Assembly: GCA_009746045.1 (NCBI GenBank)
Contig: RPFO01000246.1
Location: 1,395,795 to 1,417,794, forward strand
Direction of reading: 5' to 3'
DNA: 22,000 bases
Origin: Mesostigma viride
Lineage: Eukaryota; Streptophyta; Mesostigmatophyceae; Mesostigmatales; Mesostigmataceae
Positions 10,001 to 17,176 of the stretch are shown here, in pieces (the first letter of the stretch is position 1; each line of letters starts with the position of its first letter). The notes beneath the pieces were generated by a model that was not told where the DNA came from, ran no database searches, and was given only the letters and a program-made list of their open reading frames with translations. The translations under genes and the position numbers were made by a program.

Positions 10001-10927
10001 CTACATGGAAGGCTGCCCTGCGGTGCGTGCTCTATCCGTGGTATACTACATGTCAAGCATTATTATACGGTCAAGGTTTATTGTCCCTGCAGCTCAGGCT
10101 GTGTATCATGTTCTTTGAGTTTAGCTGCCTAGGTGAGCATGCATGTATGCTATGTTTACATTCCATCGACGTCAGGCTATTTCGTTGCAGGGCAGCAACC
10201 AGGCCAGCTTTTGCCCCCAACCCACCCTGCTACATCCCCGATCACTTTAGCCCCTTCCTCTTTATGTCTTCCCCCTCCATTCCCTCCCTCCTCTTGTCGG
10301 CATCTGCCCTTGTTGCCAACGTACCCACCTACGTCGATACCTACTTGTCGCACTTGTGTGGCATATATTTGGCACGCAACCTGGTGCACGGACACAAGAA
10401 TGGCATGCATCGTCTAGTTTGCTCCTCATGGCCCTTTTGGGTGATGCGGGACTTACCTGGGTACTGGCCCATGCATCACCAGCTCATGGGACAGCTGCTA
10501 CAGTGGCTGCGGCATCCTTGGCTAGGGATGTAGCCACCTTAGTTTTTCCTGGTACTTGTGCAGCTTCTGAATGGCACCACGCCAGTAACCCCCATCAGCA
10601 TTTCCCCCTGCAATTTACTTTTTGCACTTGATGGCTACCCTGCAAGCTGTATGCTGCCAGTGGCCCTAGCCACTATGCTGCAGAACGGTCAAGCAGGTTT
10701 AGCACCGGGGCCGTGCCGTGCTGTTTTGCCAAGATTGGCATAGCTGGAGCATGGCATTTCTAGCTAGAAAGCGCCGGTTTGCTTGTGAATTCCATTAACA
10801 CTTCGATGGACTTTCTTGGTGACCATTCATCTGCGTGCAGGCACACGACCCATCCTATAAAGACACCCTTCTGGCCCGGCTACCAGCGCTGACTCAGATC
10901 GACTCGTCTCTCGTGCACCGACACTAG
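662..10927 (+). CDS. SDS22: SDS22 / PPP1R7-like protein phosphatase 1 regulatory subunit, 13 exons
   Basis: Exons: 662-838, 1562-1622, 1886-1960, 2306-2346, 3312-3368, 4381-4449, 5185-5256, 7100-7179, 7671-7740, 8676-8732, 9402-9487, 9902-10022, 10841-10927 (TAG). All introns are GT-AG and all junctions keep frame, giving 350 residues, close to the family length (about 340-360). Residues ~1-50 form a non-repeat N-terminus. Residues ~56-310 hold about eleven SDS22-type 22-residue LRRs, for example LRQNLL, LDISFNE, LEELYLASNK, LWLGKNKIT, QSNRLT and LEELYLSHNGIE. An LRR cap follows (~316-347, DPSYKDTLLARLPALTQID). The family binds PP1 catalytic subunit through the concave LRR face and acts in PP1 maturation and localisation. 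The acidic/aromatic ladder of that face is largely kept, including LWVNDN and TIYMEG. The ATG has a strong ACCATGG context. Exon calls rest on homology and splice consensus, without transcript data. Confidence 0.95.
839..1561 (+). other. SDS22 intron 1
   Basis: A 723-bp intron with donor GTAATT and acceptor CCCTGGCAG. I see no repeat, RNA gene or nested ORF in it beyond chance frames. Confidence 0.85.
2347..3311 (+). other. SDS22 intron 4
   Basis: A 965-bp intron with donor GTAATG. It contains a poly-G run near 2385-2398 and a 12-bp tandem repeat at 2701-2750. Nothing else is recognised. Confidence 0.85.
2701..2750 (+). repeat. 12-bp tandem repeat, about four copies
   Basis: Four consecutive 12-bp units of the type GTGTGTTGCCCC or GCGTCTTGCCCC, differing at a few positions, inside SDS22 intron 4. 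Confidence 0.75.
3369..4380 (+). other. SDS22 intron 5
   Basis: A 1012-bp intron (GTGAGC...CTGCCAG). It holds a 42-bp tandem duplication near its 5' end and otherwise nothing I recognise. Confidence 0.85.
3413..3492 (+). repeat. 42-bp tandem duplication
   Basis: Two nearly identical copies in tandem (3413-3454 and 3455-3492), both containing GTAGTGTGCTGTATGCTACA. The internal inverted repeat TGTAGC-type arms make each copy able to fold. It lies about 45 bp inside intron 5. Confidence 0.85.
4450..5184 (+). other. SDS22 intron 6
   Basis: A 735-bp intron (GTGCGT...TGCCCAG). A small stem (GCCTGGT/ACCAGGC around 4642-4665) is followed by TTTT. No gene is seen. Confidence 0.8.
5697..6013. mobile_element. 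317-bp pogo-like MITE (TA target site)
   Basis: The element starts CAGTCATCCCCCCGTTAAGT and ends with the inverted counterpart CGTTAACG-type sequence finishing GGGGATGGCTG, with TA directly outside both ends (5695-5696, 6014-6015). The CAG...CTG ends and TA duplication are those of pogo/Tigger-type Tc1-mariner elements. The terminal inverted repeats are about 28 bp with two or three mismatches. Subterminal copies of a CGTAACTTAACGCGGGGA-like motif occur near both ends. No transposase is encoded, so the element is non-autonomous. It sits in SDS22 intron 7. Confidence 0.82.
6016..6370. repeat. 9-bp minisatellite (ACTCATAGY)n
   Basis: About 35 units of ACTCATAGT or ACTCATAGC, with a few ACCCATAGC and GCTCATAGT variants. 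A short piece of the same repeat (about 5676-5696) lies on the other side of the MITE. Because 9 is a multiple of 3, long repetitive open frames appear in several frames; they are a by-product. Confidence 0.9.
7001..7038 (+). repeat. (GT)19 microsatellite
   Basis: A perfect dinucleotide tract followed by GC-rich sequence and a second short GT run, ending about 60 bp upstream of the exon 8 acceptor. Confidence 0.95.
7180..7670 (+). other. SDS22 intron 8
   Basis: A 491-bp intron (GTGGGT...CCTTGCAG), phase 2. No repeat or nested gene is seen. Confidence 0.8.
7741..8675 (+). other. SDS22 intron 9
   Basis: A 935-bp intron (GTACGT...ATGACAG). It contains an imperfect inverted repeat at about 8029-8074, where GTACATATACTAGTA pairs with TACTAGTATGTATGTAC apart from a 2-nt bulge. 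Nothing else is recognised. Confidence 0.8.
8733..9000 (+). repeat. Degenerate ~59-bp tandem repeat at the exon 10 donor
   Basis: Roughly four or five diverging copies. The first two (8733-8791 and from 8792) are nearly identical and both begin GTGAGCTAGACAAGCAATCT. Later copies keep blocks such as CTAGGAAAGCAGA and TTGCGACGCGGCAG. The repeat starts exactly at the exon 10 splice donor, so the donor sequence itself has been duplicated. Confidence 0.85.
9488..9901 (+). other. SDS22 intron 11
   Basis: A 414-bp intron (GTGAGG...GGTCCAG), phase 2. A second CCAGGTGAGG occurs about 34 bp inside it, a near copy of the donor. No other feature is seen. Confidence 0.8.
10023..10840 (+). other. SDS22 intron 12
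   Basis: An 818-bp intron (GTGCGT...GCGTGCAG), pyrimidine-rich around 10190-10310. No gene or repeat is recognised. Confidence 0.8.
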
Positions 10928-11462
10928 CCCAAACAGGCAAGCCTGCCTGTCAGTGGAAGTGGCCATGGTCACTGGTCCGCTGCGTACGGCAAACAGATAT
11001 GGCTCTTCCCTGGGATGGAACAGCCGTGTGTACAATAATCCCGCTAATGATTCTCCCAAACGCAAACAGGCTTGTGTCTTGTGGCGTCAGCGTTGCCCAG
11101 TGTGGTGCATCCCCATGTATGGCCTGAAGGAAAGGTTTACGAGCCAGTAAGCCCATGAGGCATGAAGGGACGTTTTCGACGTTTTGAGTTCCAATGGTGT
11201 TCGTCAAGGTGACCAGCAGGTCCTCACATGCAATTGCCATCACGCGTGCTTCATTAGCCGGTGACAGCACACAACGCCTTCGGCTGGTCAATGCGTGCCA
11301 ACGAGCTGTGAAGTGCGGTCTACGTATACATGAGCATCCACACGCATTTTACTAACAGGCACGCATCTACCACATGCAACCCTTGCTGATCTGATGTGCT
11401 ATGATCTTTTCAGTTGTTTCGTACTGGATGATGGAATGTTCTGACACCAGCTATACAGGCAC
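10928..11462 (+). other. Downstream of SDS22: 3' UTR and spacer
   Basis: No gene is recognised. The first plus-strand TGTAA, the poly(A) motif of many green algae, is only at 11568-11572, about 640 bp past the stop. The 3' end of the SDS22 transcript is therefore undetermined. Confidence 0.35.
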
Positions 11463-11714
11463 TTAGCAGAAGGCCGCACGAGGCACCTTGGAACAATCTT
11501 GCCAGCTAGCCTGCTTGCTAATGTATGCTATATTCAAGGATTTGGGGCAAGCCACATCTTTAAACCATGTAACGTTGGACATCTTGTTAGCAACTTCAAA
11601 GTAATATTCAATCAAAGCCAAACGCTGCTTAATTAATGGTCCCCGCACCTTAATTCCGTACCCAGCTACAGGCAGACATGGGGGGGCTCGGCCTCTCAGT
11701 GATAGTTGTCTCAA
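11463..11714 (-). CDS. Unrecognised minus-strand open frame
   Basis: An open frame of about 83 codons without an ATG at its 5' end. A possible acceptor CTGCCTGTAG precedes codons reading GYGIKVRGPLIKQRLALI, followed by WFKDVACPKSLN and ending at TAA. The mix of charged, aromatic and Cys residues looks coding-like, with an AT-richer codon use than SDS22. I do not recognise the family; a terminal exon or a mobile-element remnant are both possible. It overlaps the only TGTAA candidate for SDS22 on the other strand. Confidence 0.25.
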   Translation of the reverse strand: MRQLSLRGRAPPCLPVAGYGIKVRGPLIKQRLALIEYYFEVANKMSNVTWFKDVACPKSLNIAYISKQASWQDCSKVPRAAFC

Positions 11715-12477
11715 ATTAAATGATAGATAATAGAAGACGCTGTCAGGCCGGGTTGTTTCTGACAGATCGATGAAACGTCAGAAACTCAGGGGGGGAATCC
11801 GACGTCAGTTACCCAGGGGTGGAAACCGACGTCCCGGTTGGAGCCCTGCCAGATTGCAAACTATCCCTTAGTCATGGCCAATGAGCCAATTCTAAGGTCT
11901 GTTCTCATGCAAACTGTTCTAAGTTCTGATCTCATGCAAACTTGGACGCAGGTATGATTCAGTTTGTTTGGCGGGGCGGCACATGGGGCGCTGCGCCAGT
12001 CATCAGCCATTTATGCTGCAACTCCGGCAGGCCCATGCACGGCCATGTCGCCGTCGGCGGCGTTGGATTCGCTTCGGCACCTCTAGGCCGCGAGACGGCG
12101 TTGCAACGCGTCGGAAACGTATATACGAGGATGCCGTCGTTAACACCCCGGCGCTGTCCCGCCTTGCATGTCACTGATCGGAAGTGGAGGTCAACAACCC
12201 CCGCCCTCACTCCGGTAGCTAGGGACGGTGCGCATCACCTGTGTCAATCATGAGCTGCCCCCTAGGGCTCCAAGTACTCGAGTTAGAATCGTAGGGGTCG
12301 GAAAAAAAATCATGCAGGCTCCGGGCCGGAGACCGAGGCCTTTATATTCTCCCATGCAAAACGACGCGCGCCTTTTCGATCGATGAGTTATGGACATGCC
12401 TATGTATCATTGGCCTCTGGACGATAGGGCCGGCAAATTACTAGACGGCATCCGCAATATGAGCACTCTGACAAAAC
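11715..12477. other. Intergenic region with minor repeats
   Basis: This stretch holds a 9-bp perfect inverted repeat (GTTTCTGAC at 11755-11763 with GTCAGAAAC at 11777-11785). It also has a 27-bp-period duplication (11890-11916 and 11917-11943) of the type TTCTAAGGTCTGTTCTCATG. No gene is supported. Confidence 0.5.
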
Positions 12478-13026
12478 TTATAGTTTTGCCCATGGCGCAG
12501 TAGTTGCTAGACTCTCCCACCTATTGAATTGAATTAAATTGAATTGGAACATAACTCCGTTGGGAATACATGTAGCACATATCACTATCGAGGTGAGATC
12601 AAGGTACTTGAAATACCATTGTTGTTGGCAGGGGCAGGGCCCTGCCAAGAGGGTGGCCAGCTCGGTGGGCGTTGTATTGCGGCTGACCTTCTCGTTGCTG
12701 AAAACCATTTGTCCCAAGGTGGGAGAGTAATGCCAGGCGGCAATGGGAGTGCCGAAAGTGTTGCGCACCACGAGCGGCATCGCAGCCTGCACTTGCGGCA
12801 AATGCAGAATGTGGGGCAAACACAGCTCATCCATCGCAGCATGGATGAAAGGTGAGATCAGTAAAGGACGCGTACGCAGTGAGTCAGAATTCCCATTGAC
12901 ACGGTGCCGGATGATACGTGAGAGAAGGCCTCGCAGACTAGTGGCATAATATGGGAGCGGGGGACTTAATTGCAGGTCACTTGGGGAGCACGACGCGTCG
13001 GCAATGTGTGAAGCTGGTAAGCTTCT
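12478..13026 (-). pseudogene. Possible retroelement protein remnant
   Basis: The minus strand stays open from just after a TGA at 13027-13029 to about 12478. The stretch around 12850-12640 reads like real protein: LPHILHLPQVQAAMPLVV, then WHYSPTLGQMVF, then a CPCQ motif. From memory, this order (Leu/Pro helix, Y-x2-T-hydrophobic-G-Q-x-[VI]-F, then CxCx) resembles sequence just before the reverse transcriptase domain in some protist and invertebrate retroelements. No RT catalytic YxDD motif follows, and the frame decays after CPCQ. It is a remnant at best. Confidence 0.27.
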
Positions 13027-13450
13027 TCAAGCTGCAGGCTTCGAGATAGCTAGGATGCATGAAAGTTGCCGCGTTGCATAAGCTGAAGGCATGTGACGTA
13101 GGCAGCGGAGACTGCATGGAGTAATTAAAGGGAAGGAGCGCGGGGGACACAGGTGGGGAAGTTGGAGCTGGGCAGGGGCGAGCCTGCCGTGGGGATATGG
13201 GCGATATGCCAGGTGGAGATTGTTATTTCAGTTCTGGCCTGCGCTGGTTGTCTCCTTGACTTATGCATGGGTGGAGATTATGCTTCAGACGCCCGCGGCC
13301 AGGCACGGATGAGCATAAGAGGGCGGGGATGGGGGGGAGGTGGGCGTCGGCGAGACCGAGCTTTGAAACTCTTGCCTTCAATGCAAAAACCGTGGGGCAG
13401 AAATGCATATGTAACATTTGTTTCCAAAAAGTTTCCCGATGGCAGCCCTG
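13027..13450. other. GC-rich left flank of the TIR element, possibly broken coding sequence
   Basis: GC-rich sequence with long open frames on both strands. The minus frame 13450-13223 contains FWKQMLHMHFCPTVFALK. A plus frame contains a Cys cluster, KCICNICFQKVS, near 13404-13440. Which strand, if either, is coding cannot be decided from one copy. Both frames remain open into the sequence right of 20541 if the element is removed. Confidence 0.3.
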
Positions 13451-13482
13451 CCCTAAGCTCGTCTGGATTTGTACTAGAACAC
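13451..13482 (+). repeat. Left terminal inverted repeat (32 bp)
   Basis: Begins CCCTAAGCTCGTCTGGATTT and ends GTACTAGAACAC. It is identical, base for base, to the reverse complement of 20510-20541. Confidence 0.9.
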
Positions 13483-13565
13483 TACTACAAATTGAGATTT
13501 TTCAAACTTTGTTATTTAGGGCCTCTCGTAAGTCCAAAGCATGTAGGTTATTGTCCCAACATGTT

Positions 13566-14395
13566 GTGACACCGTGACACCGTGACACCGTGACACCGTG
13601 ACACCGTGACACCATAACGCTAGTATTTTACGATTTTGTATGGTGTCACAAGGTAATGTGGCGCCCATGGGGTTGCAACAATGATATTACATTGCCCAGA
13701 AGCACTGATTAACATGAGGTGACATTGTGACACCGTGACACCGTGACACCGTGACACGATGGCACCATAACGCTAGTATTTTACGATTTTGTATGGTGTC
13801 ACAAGGTAATGTGGCGCCCATGGGGTTGCAACAATGATATTACATTGCCCAGAAGCACTGATTAACATGAGGTGACATTGTGACACCGTGACACCGTGAC
13901 ACCGTGACACCGTGACACCGTGACACCGTGACACCGTGACACCGTGACACGATGGCACCATAACGCTAGTATTTTACGATTTTGTATGGTGTCACAAGGT
14001 AATGTGGCGCCCATGGGGTTGCAACAATGATATTACATTGCCCAGAAGCACTGATTAACATGAGGTGACATTGTGACACCGTGACACCGTGACACCGTGA
14101 CACCGTGACACCGTGACACCGTGACACCGTGACACGATGGCACCATAACGCTAGTATTTTACGATTTTGTATGGTGTCACAAGGTAATGTGGCGCCCATG
14201 GGGTTGCAACAATGATATTACATTGCCCAGAAGCACTGATTAACATGAGGTGACATTGTGACACCGTGACATCGTGACATTGTGACACCGTGACAGCATG
14301 ATAGTGACAATATGACACGATAGCACTAGCATTTCATGATTTTGTTGTTTAGTGCCACAAAGTATTAACGCAACATTAATGTATTATGCAACCAT
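13566..14395 (+). repeat. Higher-order repeat: octamer array plus ~110-bp hairpin unit
   Basis: Runs of GTGACACC alternate with a ~110-bp unit that reads identically in four copies (starting 13611, 13764, 13957 and 14142) and in a degenerate fifth (from about 14315). Spacings of 153, 193 and 185 bp differ by multiples of 8, so only the octamer count varies. Each unit can fold, pairing GTGACACCATA-type sequence with TATGGTGTCAC across a ~22-nt loop (perfect 11 bp in the first copy). Repetitive open frames here are by-products. Confidence 0.9.
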
Positions 14396-14625
14396 GTATA
14401 AATAAAAGAAAATTTATGAATATGATGGATGACCAATAATCCCTATTACATGGCCTAGCAAACTTGCATCTGCCAACTGTGTCTCTCTGCCTCTTTAATA
14501 TCAAATGCAAGATAAAATAATGTATAAATTAGCTTAAACTTACCTGACAATGATTTGCATACAGCTTTCTTTAATGCAGAATCTGGTGCCAAGCAAATGC
14601 CGTATCAAAACCATACATGCCCAAT

Positions 14626-15559
14626 CTAATATGAACCATAATAATCGTGTTGCCCCGACTCGTCTACATCTTGCGAGTAGGGTGGCCTTTTCCGCGGTGG
14701 AGCCTGGGCATGTGCCAGGTTGTGGGGCCGGCCGGACGTGGGCGTTGTAGGCCCACGTCCCTTGCTCATCAAAATGACTATGACCCATGAAATGAGAATC
14801 CCTGGCTGCATAACCTCCTCCCTCATCATGATGTTGCCAGTCTTGCTCCCCGGCGGCCTTGGGGATTTGGGGCCTCGGCTTTGTCTTCCTTGGAGATCTC
14901 CTTAGAGGGGGGCTGCGGCATAACGGTAAGTGCCGTCATTGTAATGCTGCACGGGCTCAGGGTTCTCAACGTAGGTGGTTTGTTGCAATGTGCCGCGACC
15001 TCAAGGCTGATGTGTATCAGCTGCCGACCCTTCGCCAGGCTGTGGATCGTACATGCCGGCATGGTATACATAAGCATTGGCCGCTTGCCTGCCAGCGGCA
15101 GTAGGCTGGGCATGCATTCCTTGGTCGTACGGCGCGTACACACCGTGCTCGCCGTACGGTTCCCCCTCCCGATCCAGCTGCCTCGGCCCATCCATTGCGA
15201 CTGCGCGCGCGCGTGGCTCTTGTTGACGGTGTGCTGGTTGCAGTCCTGTCACTTGGCCATGGGCCGCGCTGAAGCTTTCGCGTTGCCCCAACGCGGCAGG
15301 CGCAGCGGGCCGGCGAAGCTCCGTGCCAACGCCAGTGCTGGAGCTGGGTGCAGCACTTGCTGGGGTGGATGGCATTCTTCGTTGGTTCTCCAAAGCATTG
15401 ACCCTCTCGGTCAGGGCCTTAACCTTGACGTACACGTGCGATTTCTTATTCCCCCGCCCTTCATCACCTACGGGTGTCCCCGCATCAACTGCGCTCTCAG
15501 TCTCCTCCCCCGTTGGCCGTGCTACGCCCGTTCCATCGTCATGCTCCGCACACAACGGT
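14626..15559 (-). pseudogene. Broken coiled-coil, Tyr/Gln/His-rich protein gene
   Basis: Starts after a good acceptor (TTTTTTGGCACTTTCAG, minus strand). An open frame runs to a TGA at 15001-15003. It holds a short coiled coil, VKVKALTERVNALENQ, then a hydrophilic region with repeated Tyr-Gly-His-Gln-Asp (YGEHGVYAPYDQGMHAQ, YVYHAGMYDPQPGEG). The same composition continues past the TGA (TTYVENPEPVQHYNDGTYRY), then in a second frame (EQDWQHHDEGGGYAARDSHF), then in a third that ends HDYYGSY-stop at 14626. One stop plus two frameshifts suggest a decayed gene; unmodelled introns could explain part. The family is not recognised. A coiled coil with a disordered tail would suit a DNA-binding or scaffold role, but that is speculation. 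Confidence 0.42.
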
Positions 15560-15867
15560 CTGAAAGTGCCAAAAAACAGCCTTATAACTCCTGTACGATG
15601 CAAATATTGTCGAAACATGCTAGATCTTGGTAGGTAGCATGTTCAGGACACCAGTAGAAGGATTGCAACTTTCCGGACTTACCGGACCTCAGCTGACCTA
15701 TTTTTGGCATTTCTATTTTTAGCAGTTTTCCAGATTTTAATATAAACAAATACATTCTAATATGCAAATAAAGAGTTCTTGACCTGGCTGTTTGCAAGTA
15801 AGTTGATACTCATGACTAATGACTGTACACAAGATCTGATGGTCATCCAACCGCATTTGGTAACAAA
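15560..15867. other. AT-rich spacer
   Basis: No gene or repeat is recognised between the broken gene and the 173-bp tandem repeat. It includes the possible polypyrimidine tract of the acceptor at 15559. Confidence 0.4.
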
Positions 15868-16370
15868 ATGCCACCAAATGCTAGCAAAAATGTGCGTTTT
15901 TTGTATTTTTCATCACATTTCATTGCAGTTTCCATACAAGCTGTGCTCGGTTGAGGCTGGAAACTTGTAGGCATCTTAAACATCATTATTCTAGACATCC
16001 CACAAAAATTCAGGTCCATCATAGGGTATTTGATGTCAGTTTGCTCACAAATGTTACCAAAAATGCACGTTTTTCGTATTTTTCATCACATTCCATGGCA
16101 GTTTCCATACAAGATGTGCTCAGTTCAGGCTGGAAACTTGCATGCATCTTTGCCATCATTATTTTAGACATTCCACAAAAATTCAGAACCATCAGAGGGT
16201 ATTTGATGTCAGTTTGCTCACAAATGTTACCAAAAATGCACGTTTTTCGTATTTTTCATCACATTTCAGTGCAGTTTCCGTACAAGATGTGCTCTGTTGA
16301 GGCTGGAAACTTGCATGCATCTTAGCCATCATGATTTTAGACATTCCACAAAAATTCAGGCCGATCATGT
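15868..16370 (+). repeat. 173-bp tandem repeat, three copies
   Basis: The landmark TATTTTTCATCACATT recurs at exactly 173-bp spacing (CATCAC at 15911, 16084 and 16257). Copies share blocks such as GGCTGGAAACTTG and GACATTCCACAAAAATTCAG. They differ at scattered positions, and the first copy is the most diverged. AT-rich. The open frame reading across it is a by-product. Confidence 0.88.
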
Positions 16371-16785
16371 TCTATTTGGTAGAGCTATCAATGCCATACC
16401 TGCCAGTTTCCATTACAAATTCTTACCCATGGATGCGAAACTGCCAGTGTGGAATATCAAGGAGACAATCTGGTCAACTCAAATAAGATGACTCACTAAA
16501 ACATGGAAACCATTCACGAGTGATGTAAGACAACCCGTCCAGGAGACATACATAAAAGTTCATTGATATAGACACAGCTGACAATATGCACATGTGGCCA
16601 TGTGGATGCTCACGCAATTTCTATTATAGGGAGGAGCTTGCTGAACATAATATTGGCAGCTGTCGCATGCATGGCTAGAAAGGTCATTTTACACGTGCAC
16701 CCACAGCATGCCAAGTAATGTAGTTGCAAATTACTCAACACGCGGCATGGCGCTGATGCGTTTGCGCGCCCTCATCTCGGTATCG
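16371..16785. other. Spacer, with possible poly(A) signal for the minus-strand gene
   Basis: No gene is seen. On the minus strand TGTAA occurs at 16693-16689, about 95 nt past the stop codon of the candidate gene at 16786. This matches the green-algal polyadenylation motif, though the match could be chance. Confidence 0.35.
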
Positions 16786-17104
16786 CTAGCTAGGAGGTAG
16801 TGGCACCTCCCTGCACAATCTCTGCCTGACCTTGTCAGCCTTCATGCACTGTGTCAACATGGACACCCCCACACCCTTGCCCTTGGCATCACAGCCAAGC
16901 TTTCGACGGTGGTTGGTGAAGCTCTTGGTGTCCTCCTTGCGCATGTGGTGCATGTGCAAGTTACTAAGTGAGTGAGTGAGTGAGTGAGTGAGTGAGTGAG
17001 TGAGTGAGTGAGTGAGTGAGTGAGTGAGTGAGTGAGTGAGTGAGTGAGTGAGTGAGTGAGTGAGTGAGTGAGTGAGTGAGTGAGTGAGTGAGTGAGTGAG
17101 TGAG

Positions 17105-17176
<72 letters not shown>

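Noticed and set aside
11568-11572. TGTAA as the SDS22 poly(A) signal
   Set aside because: It is 640 bp past the stop and overlaps a minus-strand open frame. A five-base motif this far away is expected by chance.
13773-14199. Frames reading VSRCHGVT repeats
   Set aside because: They are produced by the GTGACACC octamer (24-bp coding period) and recur wherever the octamer does, in any context.
13566-14395. CRISPR-like array of identical units with spacers
   Set aside because: The long units are identical and the 'spacers' are octamer runs, not unique sequences. The context is eukaryotic.
14881-15633. A 250-residue plus-strand frame
   Set aside because: It is antisense to the coding-like minus-strand sequence. 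It has Cys/Arg/Leu-rich composition typical of a shadow frame and no recognisable motif.
15951-16325. A 124-residue plus-strand frame
   Set aside because: It spans the 173-bp repeat copies, whose period is not a multiple of 3, and the peptide shows no repeat-independent coding pattern.
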